A stretch of 64,000 nt of DNA from Burkholderiales bacterium (GTDB lineage Bacteria; Pseudomonadota; Gammaproteobacteria; Burkholderiales; Burkholderiaceae_C). Location of the stretch: positions 1 to 64,000 of the forward strand of contig JAFLDH010000003.1 of the NCBI GenBank assembly GCA_017302505.1, read 5' to 3'. Below are positions 54,852 through 63,551 of this stretch, piece by piece. Made by a program: the position numbers and the translations under genes. Numbering within the stretch: the stretch's first letter is position 1; each line of letters starts with the position of its first letter. The notes below the pieces were generated by a model. The model made no database searches. It worked only from the letters and a program-made list of their open reading frames with translations, and was not told the origin of the DNA.

Positions 54852-55037
54852 GGTGGCGAGGTTCGTGGTGTCACGCGGAGTGGGCGCAGTAGCCACTGTG
54901 AAGCGACGGCGTCCGCTGAACGTCCCGCCGCGTCGCCGCGGCAATGCCGGTCCGACACGCGAAGTCTGGTGGAAGGACGCGCGGAGGACGGCGCCCCTGC
55001 ATCCTGCGATCACGCGACATCCACCGAAGCTGAGTCT

Positions 55038-55613
55038 GTGCGAACCGACGACCTCCACCGCCTGCCCGACGGTTTGCCAGTTCCTGTCGATGACGGGGCT
55101 TGCGACCATCTGGTCGGTATGCCGATGCCCGAGATCTCGTTACCCTCGACTGCGGGGGAGATCGTGAACCTCGGTCTGATCTCGTCGCCCTGGCTGATCT
55201 TGTTCTGCTACCCGCGCACCGGCCGGCCCGACCAGGATCCGCCCGGTGGGTTGTCGAACTGGAACGCCATTCCAGGCGCCCGAGGTTGCACCCCGCAGGC
55301 CTGCGGCTACCGCGACGCACACGCCGCATTTCGCGCCCTCGGTGCCACGGTCTACGGCTTGAGTACGCAGGAAACGGAGTACCAGCGCGAGGCGGTCGAG
55401 CGACTGCACCTGCCGTACGCGCTGCTCAGTGACGCGGGTCTCGCCCTCGTCCGCGCACTGCGGCTGCCCACTTTCGATGTGCAAGGGCAGTCGCTGGTGA
55501 AGCGCCTAACACTGGCCATCTCCGCTGGGCGGGTGCGACAGGTTTGGTACCCGGTCATGCCGCCCGATGCCGATGCGGCATCCGTCCTCACCTGGCTACA
55601 GGCCCGGCATTGA
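55038..55613 (+). CDS. AhpC/TSA-type peroxiredoxin-like protein
   Basis: This 191-aa thioredoxin-fold protein has MPEISLPSTAGEIVNL, LILFCYPRTGRP and then GARGCTPQACGYRDAH. The last segment contains the cysteines of an atypical BCP-like peroxiredoxin group. GTG 55038 gives the family's N-terminus (LPDGLPVPVDDGACDHLVG); an ATG at 55119 would lose it. It reduces peroxides if the cysteines are active. Its stop is 6 nt before the next gene. Confidence 0.75.
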   Translation: MRTDDLHRLPDGLPVPVDDGACDHLVGMPMPEISLPSTAGEIVNLGLISSPWLILFCYPRTGRPDQDPPGGLSNWNAIPGARGCTPQACGYRDAHAAFRALGATVYGLSTQETEYQREAVERLHLPYALLSDAGLALVRALRLPTFDVQGQSLVKRLTLAISAGRVRQVWYPVMPPDADAASVLTWLQARH

Positions 55614-55619
55614 AACCCG

Positions 55620-56360
55620 ATGACGCCGACTACGGGCAGCCCGATGTCACATCCCCTCGAAAACCCGGCTTGGCACACGCTTTCGGTAGCGCACCGTGCA
55701 TCGACGGTGGGAAGCGAAAGCGCGCGTCGCTACTTGCACGGCTTTGCGCCGCCAATCGCCTTTGCCGAGCCGGCGCAGGTCGACCTGAGCGCGCTGACGC
55801 AGCACACCGCTGCCGGCGAACTGTTGTATGGCGACGGATGGACCGGCCCGATGCCCGCGGATTGGGAGCTCGTTCACGAGGTTCCGCTGTTGCGCCTGGT
55901 CTGGCGCGGCGCGCCGATGCCGCTGCCGCTGCCGCTGCCGAAGCGGCAACCCTGGCGGATTCTCGATGCGCGCGATGCGGATCAGGCCGTTGCGCTGGCC
56001 CTGGCCACTCGTCCAGGCCCCTTCGGCCCCCGCAGCCTTGAACTCGGCGAGTATCTGGGCCTCTTCGACGGCAAGCGGCTGGTGGCGATGGCGGGCGAAC
56101 GCATGAAGGCCGCTGCCTGGCGCGAGATCAGCGGAGTGTGCACGGCCGCGGAGTACGAAGGCCGTGGTCATGCGCGCATCCTGACCTCCGCGCTGGTTCA
56201 GCGTCAGCTTCAGCGCGGCGAGATTCCTTTTCTGCACGTGATGGCGGACAACCGGCGCGCATTGCTGCTGTACCAGCGCCTTGGTTTCGTTTACTTCGCC
56301 GAGGCGGTGGTTCGTGCCATACGGTTGAGGCTCACGAACGACGCTGAGAAATCTCCATGA
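55620..56360 (+). CDS. GNAT acetyltransferase, FR47-like
   Basis: This 246-aa protein has a GNAT domain in the C-terminal 120 residues: LGLFDGKRLVAMAGERMKAAAWREISGVCTAAEYEGRGHARILTSALVQ (acetyl-CoA binding), then FLHVMADNRRALLLYQRLGFVYFAEAVV. The N-terminal half is the variable domain seen in FR47-like proteins. ATG 55620 or 55644 are both possible. It is 6 nt after the peroxiredoxin gene and probably co-transcribed. Confidence 0.8.
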   Translation: MTPTTGSPMSHPLENPAWHTLSVAHRASTVGSESARRYLHGFAPPIAFAEPAQVDLSALTQHTAAGELLYGDGWTGPMPADWELVHEVPLLRLVWRGAPMPLPLPLPKRQPWRILDARDADQAVALALATRPGPFGPRSLELGEYLGLFDGKRLVAMAGERMKAAAWREISGVCTAAEYEGRGHARILTSALVQRQLQRGEIPFLHVMADNRRALLLYQRLGFVYFAEAVVRAIRLRLTNDAEKSP

Positions 56361-56835
56361 GCATTCGCGTCGGCATTGTGGAGTTCAGCGGGTTTCGCGG
56401 CGCCAGCTTCAGCGACCAGGACGCGGTCTCGCCTCAGGAGTGTGACTCACGTATGAAATGGGGCGGACCGTTGACGGCGAGCAGCGGTTGGTGGCTCGGC
56501 GCTCCAAACTCCGGCCCTGGAGTGGCCGTGAACGACCTCTCTGCAGAAACGAGTCAGGGCCGCTCCTCGACCCGATCGGGCCACAAGCGGCCGGTCGCCT
56601 TGCGCTCGAGACTCTGACCGCCGCGCGCATCTGAAGAGCAGCTTTCGGTAACCAACCCGCATCTCACTTCGGCCCGACCCAGCCAGGGACGAGCTCTCGA
56701 GGAGGCCCGAAGATCTTGTCCACGTCCGTGAACCGTCGGCCCTTGCGAGGTCGAGCGTCGCCGACGTGCGACCTCCGATGTGGGAGCGCAGAGGTCCCGT
56801 CCTTGACGAACCACTGGCTCACGCGCCCGCGAGCC
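56361..56835. repeat. Intergenic region with degenerate dispersed repeats
   Basis: No gene is supported in 475 bp. It contains GGGCCACAAGCGGCCGGTCG (56578-56597) and GCAGCTTTCGGTAACCAA (56640-56657), the same units as in 42451-42613. The region is probably a remnant of an intergenic repeat family. It lies between converging genes, so a terminator is expected, but I see no clear one. Confidence 0.55.
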
Positions 56836-58467
56836 TCACCGTGGAGCCAAGCCCGCGTCGCTCAGCGAGTCAAGCAGCCTTTCCAACTGACCGATGCAGG
56901 CTGGATCGAAGGTGCGCTCGAATGTCGCGCGGACGGCCTCCACGCTGCAGAACGCCGGATGCTGGCGCAGCGCCGCCACCCACTCCTGCGCATGGCCAGC
57001 GCTGCCCATGCGCCACGCGGCGGCAGCGCCCACCACGTACAACTGCCCGTACGACGGGTTGACTGCCAGGCCGCGCTCCACCTCGTCCAAGGCAGTCTTG
57101 GGATCATCCAGGGCCAGGCAAGTCTCCGCCCGGACCCAGTGCCAGATCACGCGCAAGGGTTCGAGCGGGCTCAGTTCGAACGCCTTGTCGCAGTAGGCCA
57201 GCGCCTCCTGATGTCGCCCGTGCCGTTCCAGCGACAGGGCCAGCAGCCCGTACGCGGGCGCGTACGACGACGACAAGCGCAGGCAGTGGCGCAGGACCTC
57301 GTCGGCCCGCTGCCGCTGCCCCCGGTTGCGTGCAGCCAGCGACAGCACGTAGTGCGCGTCGGGGTCGCGCGGGTCCAGTGCGACGGCGCGCTCGGCCTGC
57401 GCCAGGGCCCGCGCCAACTGCTCGTCGCGCGGCTCGTCGCTCCACCGGTAGTTGCTGGCGCGCCAGTCGGCATAGGCCAGGCACATCCATCCCTGGCTCA
57501 ATTCGGGAGACATGGCGACCGCCGAGCGGGCCAGCCGTGTGGCGCGCTCGTTGGTGTCGGGCGTCTGCGGTCGGGCGTACAACTGCACCCAGGCCTGCGC
57601 CGCGAAGGCGCGCGCCTGCATCTCGGCATCGCTGGCAGACACAGGGGCCTCGCGGCTGGCCAGGTCGTTGAGCTCGAATCGCAGCGCGCGCGCCAGCCGG
57701 CCCACGACCACGGACGCAGTCGCATGCCAAGCCTGGGTCGGTAATGTCATCTCGTCGGCCCAGGTCTGCGTGCTGCGGCGGCCATCGACGACCTGCACGC
57801 CCACGTGCAGCGTCTCCTCGCGCTGTTCGAGCTGGCCGTCGACGATGAAGCGCACACCGAGGTCTGCGGCCAGCGCGTGCGGCGGCGGATGCTTCTGCCC
57901 GAACGTGAGCATGGTGCCCAGCGCCACGACCGCCAGGCCGGGCTGGCGCGAGAGCTCCGAGATCAGGGCGCCGGTCAGGCTCTCACTCAGGAACGACAAC
58001 GAATCCGGCAATCCTCGCATCACGAACGGCAGCACAGCTACCGAGCGGGGGCCCAGGCGGGGCTCCGTGGTCGGCGCAGCGGGTTCGGGCAGGGCCGGTG
58101 TCGCCGCTGGTTGCACCGACGCGACCGCGGGCTGGGCCGGCAGGACCGGCGTCACCAGCCGATAGCCCTTGCGCGGCACCGTGGCGATGTGGTCCGGCCC
58201 CAGCACCTTGCGCAACTGCGCCACGGCGTCGTACAGCGAACTGGGGGTGACCACCAGTCCGGGCCAGACGGCGTCCAGCAGGTCGTCGGCCCGCACCACG
58301 GCACCGCCGGCCTGCGCCAGCACGGCCAGCAGCCGCATCGCCCGCGGTTCGAGCTTGTGCACCTGCCCCGCTTGCGGCCCCCATCCCGCGACCTCGTCGA
58401 GGGCCAGGTGGACGTGCCACGGGCCCAGCACAAACGGGTCGGGCAACGGCGGTGAAGTTGGACGCAT
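56836..58467 (-). CDS. CadC-like winged-helix regulator with TPR repeats
   Basis: This is a 543-aa protein. Residues about 10-110 form an OmpR/CadC-type winged helix (HKLEPRAMRLLAVLAQAGGAVVRADDLLDAVWPGLVVTPSSLYDAVAQLRKVL, ending PRKGYRLV). A Pro/Ala linker follows, then an ArnT/TolB-like SVAVLPF segment (about 142) found in adenylate-cyclase-like regulators. From about 290 on there are TPR repeats. There is no clear transmembrane helix, so it is probably cytoplasmic. It is divergent from the Bug receptor gene, a candidate target. Confidence 0.82.
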   Translation of the reverse strand: MRPTSPPLPDPFVLGPWHVHLALDEVAGWGPQAGQVHKLEPRAMRLLAVLAQAGGAVVRADDLLDAVWPGLVVTPSSLYDAVAQLRKVLGPDHIATVPRKGYRLVTPVLPAQPAVASVQPAATPALPEPAAPTTEPRLGPRSVAVLPFVMRGLPDSLSFLSESLTGALISELSRQPGLAVVALGTMLTFGQKHPPPHALAADLGVRFIVDGQLEQREETLHVGVQVVDGRRSTQTWADEMTLPTQAWHATASVVVGRLARALRFELNDLASREAPVSASDAEMQARAFAAQAWVQLYARPQTPDTNERATRLARSAVAMSPELSQGWMCLAYADWRASNYRWSDEPRDEQLARALAQAERAVALDPRDPDAHYVLSLAARNRGQRQRADEVLRHCLRLSSSYAPAYGLLALSLERHGRHQEALAYCDKAFELSPLEPLRVIWHWVRAETCLALDDPKTALDEVERGLAVNPSYGQLYVVGAAAAWRMGSAGHAQEWVAALRQHPAFCSVEAVRATFERTFDPACIGQLERLLDSLSDAGLAPR

Positions 58468-58618
58468 CGCAGTCGACGATATTGCCGCAAGTTCATCCCG
58501 ATTTCACTGGCCGCGGCGGCGCAGGCATGAGAAATCCCTGAGATGAACTTGAGCCGTGCCTTGACTGCTCCAGCGCCCGCTGGATCACCATGGCGACACG
58601 CCACCGAAGGAGCGCCAT

Positions 58619-59629
58619 ATGGACCGCAAGCCCCACCTGATCTTCGCCACCGTCCTGCTGCTGTGCGCGGGCTCCGGCCCGACCCGGGCCCAGACGCAGG
58701 ACGCGGCCCACTTCCCCAGCAAGCCAATCCGCCTGGTGGTGCCGTTCGCCGCCGGTACCGCCCCTGACGTTCTGGGCCGACTGATCGCGCCGACGCTGGC
58801 CGAATCCATGGCGCAGAGCGTCGTGGTGGAGAACGTTCCCGGCGCCGGCGGCACCATCGGGGTGGACCGCGTCGCCAAGTCAGCGCCCGATGGCCACACG
58901 CTGGTGCTCTCCGGCGACGCCGCGCTGGTGCTGTCCGGTGGCGCGTACGGCGTCAAGCCGCCCTACGACACGCTGCGCGACCTCGCGCCGATCGCACAAC
59001 TCGTCGTCACGCCCAACGTGCTCGTGGTGGCCAACGAGGTCCCGGCGCGCACGGTGCAGGAACTCTTGGCGCTGGTGCGCAGCCAGCCGGGGAAGTTCAG
59101 CTACTCGTCGGGCGGCATCGGGTTCTCGCAGCACCGGGCCGGCGAGTTGATGAACAGCATGGCCGGCCTGGACATGGTGCACGTGCCCAACCCCGGCAAC
59201 CCGTGGCCGGACGTCATCTCCGGGCGCACGCAGCTCATGTTCGGCAACATCACGCTGGCGCTGCCGATGGCCAAGGAAGGCAAGGTGCGCGCGCTGGCCG
59301 TCACCTCCACCGCACGCGCGCCGGCGGCTCCTGACCTGCCCACGGTCAGCGAGAGCGGGCTGCCCGGCTTCGAGTCGCTGTCCTGGTTCGGCGTGCTCGC
59401 GCCGGCCAACACCCCGCCGGCCGTGCTGCAGCGGCTGGAGGCCGAACTGCAGAAGGCGATGGCCGCGCCGCCCGTCAAGGAACGCCTGGCCGCCATGGGA
59501 GCCATGCCCGGCGTGCATAGCGCTGTCGAGTTCACAAGGGTGATCCGGGAAGAGATAAGGCGATGGGCGCCGAAGCCGGGCGCTGCCGTTGCGGTCCCGT
59601 CCATCTCGGCCGCGGCTGCAAGGCCCTGA
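58619..59629 (+). CDS. Bug-family tripartite tricarboxylate transporter binding protein
   Basis: This 336-aa periplasmic binding protein has a signal peptide (cleavage about after TRA at 22-24). It has the Bug hallmarks FPSKPIRLVVPFAAGTAPDVLGRL and VVENVPGAGGTIGVDRVAKSAPDGHTL, and later LAVTSTARAPAAPDLPTVSESGLPGFE. It presents a small carboxylate to a TctAB permease, which is not in this window; orphan Bug receptors are common in Burkholderiales. AAGGAG lies ahead of ATG 58619. Confidence 0.9.
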   Translation: MDRKPHLIFATVLLLCAGSGPTRAQTQDAAHFPSKPIRLVVPFAAGTAPDVLGRLIAPTLAESMAQSVVVENVPGAGGTIGVDRVAKSAPDGHTLVLSGDAALVLSGGAYGVKPPYDTLRDLAPIAQLVVTPNVLVVANEVPARTVQELLALVRSQPGKFSYSSGGIGFSQHRAGELMNSMAGLDMVHVPNPGNPWPDVISGRTQLMFGNITLALPMAKEGKVRALAVTSTARAPAAPDLPTVSESGLPGFESLSWFGVLAPANTPPAVLQRLEAELQKAMAAPPVKERLAAMGAMPGVHSAVEFTRVIREEIRRWAPKPGAAVAVPSISAAAARP

Positions 59630-59654
59630 GCGCGGCGAGACCGGGAGTCACGCG

Positions 59655-60068
59655 ATGCTGCTTTCACTCGGACATGTCACGGTTCGGAGCGCCGACTTCG
59701 AGCGGGCCGAACGCTTCTACTGCGATTTGCTCGGCATGCGCATCGGCCCCCGGCCGGCGATCCCGGTACCCGGGCGCTGGCTCTACGTCGGCAACGCAGC
59801 CGTGGTGCACCTGCTGCCACGACTGGTCCCGGCCGCGCCGGCGGGACGCCCCGAAGCGGAGGGCACTATCGACCACTTTGCGCTCAACGCCGAAGACCGG
59901 CTCGCCGTCGAGCAGCGGCTGCGCGCGGCCGGACAGGCGTTCGAAGGCCGGCGCCTGGCCGACAGCGACATTTGGCAGATCTTCCTGCGCGATCCCGATG
60001 GCGTGCGGGTCGAGCTGTGCTTTGCGTCCGACCACGGGAGCGGAGCCGCGGCTGACCGCATGCCGTAG
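59655..60068 (+). CDS. VOC-family (glyoxalase/dioxygenase-like) protein
   Basis: This 137-aa protein has two beta-alpha-beta-beta-beta modules. The first has LGHVTVRSADFERAERFYCDLLGM with a metal-type His; the second has IDHFALNAEDRLAVEQRLRAAG and ends DPDGVRVELCF with a Glu. The metal-binding His, His and Glu are compatible with a lyase or dioxygenase. Substrate unknown. ATG 59655, GGGAG upstream, 25 nt after the Bug gene. Confidence 0.82.
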   Translation: MLLSLGHVTVRSADFERAERFYCDLLGMRIGPRPAIPVPGRWLYVGNAAVVHLLPRLVPAAPAGRPEAEGTIDHFALNAEDRLAVEQRLRAAGQAFEGRRLADSDIWQIFLRDPDGVRVELCFASDHGSGAAADRMP

Positions 60069-60151
60069 TTCGGCGATGCCTGGGCAATGACCGGGTACAC
60101 CGAAGCATCGTCCGCCTAGCTGCGCAGACCCATTGACCGGGGGACATCGAC

Positions 60152-60457
60152 ATGACCACCGCCGATCTGACGCTGATCCTCTTTGCCGGGTGCAACGTCC
60201 TGCGCATCGTGGCGTACCTTCCACAGATGCTGATGCTGCTGCGTCGGCCGGCTGCAGCCGCCTCGTTCTCTCACCTGACGTGGGTGCTGTTCGCGATGGC
60301 AAACCTGTCGACAGCGCTCTACGCCGCGGTGGCGATTGGCGACACCATCGTCTGCGTCGTTCATGGCTTCAGTGCCTTGTGCTGCAGCGCGCTCATCGCG
60401 CTTGCCCTGTGGAGCCGCCGGCGCGTGCCGAACCACGGCGCGGCGCAGTATCCATAG
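60152..60457 (+). CDS. PQ-loop/SemiSWEET-like membrane protein
   Basis: This 101-aa protein has three hydrophobic segments. The first contains CNVLRIVAYLPQMLMLLRRP, a PQ-loop motif as in SemiSWEETs and related small transporters. It then has SHLTWVLFAMANLSTALYA and a last segment to about residue 90. Family members dimerise to form small-molecule carriers; its cargo is unknown. ATG 60152. Confidence 0.65.
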   Translation: MTTADLTLILFAGCNVLRIVAYLPQMLMLLRRPAAAASFSHLTWVLFAMANLSTALYAAVAIGDTIVCVVHGFSALCCSALIALALWSRRRVPNHGAAQYP

Positions 60458-61051
60458 ACTGCAATCCGCCGACGAGACGGGAAGCGTCCGGCGACACGTC
60501 CGTGGGGGGGCTTCGCGGACGCAGGGGACGCGAGCTGTCTCGCTTCCGTGCCAGGTGGGGGGGCTTCGCGGACGCAGGGGACGCGAGCTGTCTCGCTTCC
60601 GTGCCAGCCGAGCGCGCAAGCGTGTCGCGTCGGCGCAGTACCGCAACGGCGCAACACTTGGCAATGACACGCTGCGAAGGACCTGAAGCAGATCGGGCAG
60701 GGTTTAGAGTCGATTGCCGGAGACGACGAACGGCCGCTTCGCGGAAGCGAAGCGCGTTAGAAGGAGGCTAGGCTCTCGCGCAGTTCAAACTGTCCATGAA
60801 CGGCAGCTGTGGGTCGGCACATGACCGACCGCTTGCCGGGTTCACCGCCGCAGAGCAGTCGTTGACGGTTGCCTGCCTGGAAGCGGCCCCTCAGCAAGGG
60901 GTGGACTCGACCCAAACCTGTCTGTCGGACTTCCTCCGAAGCCGCCCGACGCTCGGACCGAGCTCTTTCGGGCTTGGCGTCTACGAAGCAGTCGTTCGCG
61001 GCCACCGGGCCCGGCCAAGAGGTGACTGTCGCGGACGTTGACGGTCAGCGG
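60458..61051. other. Intergenic region with tandem duplication
   Basis: No gene is supported here. It contains an exact 53-bp tandem duplication at 60502-60607. Its right part (about 60757-61051) is GC-rich, partly palindromic and without coding character. It continues into the 3' end of the IS66-interrupted gene at 61052. Confidence 0.5.
60502..60607 (+). repeat. Exact 53-bp tandem repeat (two copies)
   Basis: Copies at 60502-60554 and 60555-60607 are identical, beginning GTGGGGGGGCTTCGCGGAC and ending CCGTGCCAG. The identity shows that the duplication is recent, or that it is a sequencing or assembly effect. Confidence 0.85.
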
Positions 61052-61127
61052 TCACTCATGGCCCATCTGGGCGACGAACCGAACAGGCGAGTCCCTGAAG
61101 ATCTGCGTCCCAGGGTAGAGCCCCACC
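61052..61127 (-). pseudogene. 3' end of gene interrupted by IS66
   Basis: On the minus strand, 61127-61052 encodes the separated C-terminus of the gene at 63578-64000, ending with TGA at 61054-61052. Joined across one copy of the 8-bp target site GCCCCACC, the reading continues from KPEGLVG into LYPGTQIFRDSPVRFVAQMG without a stop. About 22 residues are cut off from the main part. Confidence 0.75.
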
Positions 61128-61206
61128 GTATGCGTTCAGCGAACCCATCTTGAACGCTGAGTGACGGCCGTGAAGGATCGTGTCCACGTAACGACAGGTG
61201 GACACG

Positions 61207-61554
61207 ATGGCAAGCGAGAAGTCCAAGGCGAGGCGACGCTACGACGCGGAGTTCAAGGAGCAGGTTCTGGCTGAGTGCGAGGCCCCGGGCGCGTCGGTGG
61301 CCAAGGTGGCGATGTCGCACGGCATCAACGACAACGTCGTGCACCGCTGGCGGCAGCTGGCGCGCGAAGTCGGCGTGGCCACCAAGCCGATTGCAACGAC
61401 GTTCGTTCCGGTTGCGCTGCCTGCGCCTGCCAAGGCGAGCGTGCCAGCCGATGTTCGCGTCGAACTGCGCCGCGGCGCAACCACGGTAGCGATCACCTGG
61501 CCGGGTGATGCCCGGGCCGAACTGGCGGCCTTCACCCGCAAGCTGCTGCGTTGA
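61207..61554 (+). CDS. tnpA: IS66 accessory protein TnpA
   Basis: This 115-aa protein with an N-terminal HTH_Tnp_1/IS66-orfA domain (RRRYDAEFKEQVLAECEAPGASVAKVAMSHGINDNVVHRWRQL) binds the element ends in IS66-type transposition. ATG 61207 follows AGGTGG; a GTG at 61198 is the alternative. It ends 9 nt before tnpB. Confidence 0.9.
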   Translation: MASEKSKARRRYDAEFKEQVLAECEAPGASVAKVAMSHGINDNVVHRWRQLAREVGVATKPIATTFVPVALPAPAKASVPADVRVELRRGATTVAITWPGDARAELAAFTRKLLR

Positions 61555-61563
61555 TCCGCACGC

Positions 61564-61896
61564 ATGATCAAGATTGAAGCGGTGTGGCTCGGGGTCGAGC
61601 CGCTGGACATGCGCGCGGGCACCGAAGCGGCGCTGGCCCGGGTCGTGATGGTGTTCGGCGCCGCGCGACCGCACCACGCTTACCTGTTCGCCAACCGCCG
61701 CGCCAACCGCATGAAGGTGCTCGTACACGATGGCATTGGCGTGTGGCTGGCCGCGCGCCGGCTGCACCAGGGCAAGTTCGTTTGGCCGAAGGACAGCGGC
61801 AGCACGCTGAGCCTGACGCGGCCGCAACTCGACGCGCTGGTGCTCGGGCTGCCGTGGCAGCGCATCGGCGAGGCTGGCGCGATCACCGTGTTGTAG
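61564..61896 (+). CDS. tnpB: IS66 accessory protein TnpB
   Basis: This 110-aa IS66 Orf2 begins IEAVWLGVEPLDMRAGTEAALARVV and contains HAYLFANRRANRMKVLVHDGIGVWLAARRLHQGKFVWP, the diagnostic core of this family. ATG 61564. Required in most IS66 elements, with unknown biochemical role. Confidence 0.92.
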   Translation: MIKIEAVWLGVEPLDMRAGTEAALARVVMVFGAARPHHAYLFANRRANRMKVLVHDGIGVWLAARRLHQGKFVWPKDSGSTLSLTRPQLDALVLGLPWQRIGEAGAITVL

Positions 61897-61976
61897 TCGG
61901 CGGTGTTGTAGCCGCGCACTTCAATTGCCGAATGTGCCGATGCGCATGCACGTCGTGCGCGGCATCATCACGTCTC

Positions 61977-63536
61977 GTGATCGACGAAGCGCAACTGAAG
62001 ACCCTGGACGCGCAGCAACTGCGCGAGGTCGTGCGCTCGTTGATGGGCCGCGTCGTCGCCCAGGATGCCGAGATCCAGCGGCGCGACCGCGAGATCGCCT
62101 TCAAACAGGCAACGATCGACAAGATCACGCACGAGATGGCCGTGCTCAAGCGGCTGAAGTTCGCCGCCAGGAGCGAACACTTCAACGCCGAGCAGAAGAG
62201 CCTGCTCGAAGAGGCGATCGATGCCGACCTGGAGGCGCTGCAGCGCGAACTCGAGCAGCTCGCGCCCGAGGCGCCCGTCGAGCGCGACAGGCAAGTGCCC
62301 AAGCGCCAGCCGCTTCCGGCGGACCTGCCGCGGCGCGAGATTCGCCACGAGCCGGACAACACCGTATGCGCCTGCGGCTGCGCGCTGCAGCGCATCGGCC
62401 AGGACGTGGCCGAGAAGCTGGACTACCAGCCGGGCGTGTTCAGCGTCGAGCGCCACATCCGCGGCAAGTGGGTGTGCGCCAAGTGCGAGACGTTGGTGCA
62501 GGTACCGGTGCCGGCGCACATCATCGACAAGGGCATCCCGACCACGGGTCTGCTGGCGCAGGTGCTGGTGGCCAAGTACATCGACCACCAGCCGCTATAC
62601 CGCCAAGAGAGCATCTTCGAGCGGGCGGGTCTGGCGATCCCGCGCTCGACGCTGGCCGCGTGGGTCGGCGCCTGCGGGGTGCAACTGCAGCCGCTGGTCG
62701 ATGCGCTGAAGGCCGAACTGCTGCAGCACGCCGTGCTGCACGCCGACGAGACACCCGTTGCGATGCTCAAGCCGGGCCACGGCAAGACGCACCGGGCGTA
62801 CCTGTGGAGCTACTGCACGGGGGCGTTCGAGCCGACCAAGGCGGTGGTCTACGACTTCGCCGACAGCCGCGCCGGGCGCCATGCCAGGGCGTTCCTCGGT
62901 GCCTGGCGCGGCACGCTGGTGTGCGACGACTACAGCGGCTACAAGGCGCTGTTCGAACAAGGCGTTGTCGAGGCCGGCTGCCTGGCGCACGCCAGGCGCA
63001 AGTTCTACGAGCTGTGGGCCAACCACCAGAGCCAGATCGCTCACGAAGCGCTGGAGCTGTTCGGCAGGCTGTACAAGGTCGAAGACGAGGTCCGCGACCT
63101 GGATGCCGCGGCGCGACAGCGAATACGCCAGGAACGATCACGACCCTGGGCTAAGGCGCTGCACACTTGGCTGCAGGCGCATCGCCTGAAGGTGCCCGAC
63201 GGTTCGGCCACCGCCAAGGCCATCGACTACAGCCTGAGCCGATGGGCCGCGCTGGTGCGCTACATCGACGACGGCAGGCTGCCGGCCGACAACAACTGGG
63301 TCGAGAACCAGATCCGGCCGATCGCGCTCGGGCGCTCGAACTGGCTGTTCGCCGGGTCATTGCGCGCGGGCCAGCGTGCCGCAGCGATCATGAGCCTGGT
63401 GCACTCGGCGCGCATCAACGGGCACGACCCCTACGCGTACCTGCGCGATGTGCTCGAGCGGCTGCCCACGCAGCCGGCCAGCCGCGTCGGTGAATTGCTG
63501 CCGCATCGCTGGCAGCCGGTTCAAGCAGCAACCTGA
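61977..63536 (+). CDS. tnpC: IS66 transposase TnpC (DDE)
   Basis: This 519-aa transposase has an N-terminal leucine-zipper-like helix, zinc-finger-like Cys (CACGCALQRIG, then VCAKCETL), and a DDE domain with VLHADETPV (first Asp), LVCDDYSGY (second Asp), GCLAHARRKF and the Glu in NNWVENQIRPIALGRSNWLF. GTG 61977 is used; ATG 61932 would add 15 Cys-rich residues. It ends 15 nt before the right inverted repeat and appears intact. Confidence 0.92.
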   Translation: MIDEAQLKTLDAQQLREVVRSLMGRVVAQDAEIQRRDREIAFKQATIDKITHEMAVLKRLKFAARSEHFNAEQKSLLEEAIDADLEALQRELEQLAPEAPVERDRQVPKRQPLPADLPRREIRHEPDNTVCACGCALQRIGQDVAEKLDYQPGVFSVERHIRGKWVCAKCETLVQVPVPAHIIDKGIPTTGLLAQVLVAKYIDHQPLYRQESIFERAGLAIPRSTLAAWVGACGVQLQPLVDALKAELLQHAVLHADETPVAMLKPGHGKTHRAYLWSYCTGAFEPTKAVVYDFADSRAGRHARAFLGAWRGTLVCDDYSGYKALFEQGVVEAGCLAHARRKFYELWANHQSQIAHEALELFGRLYKVEDEVRDLDAAARQRIRQERSRPWAKALHTWLQAHRLKVPDGSATAKAIDYSLSRWAALVRYIDDGRLPADNNWVENQIRPIALGRSNWLFAGSLRAGQRAAAIMSLVHSARINGHDPYAYLRDVLERLPTQPASRVGELLPHRWQPVQAAT

Positions 63537-63551
63537 ACTCGCTACCCGTCG

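Noticed and set aside
61180..61206. GTGTCCAC...GTGGACAC around 61180-61205 as the left end of the IS
   Set aside because: The true left end is at 61128, shown by the match to the right inverted repeat and by the 8-bp duplication. This inner dyad is more likely the tnpA promoter or operator.
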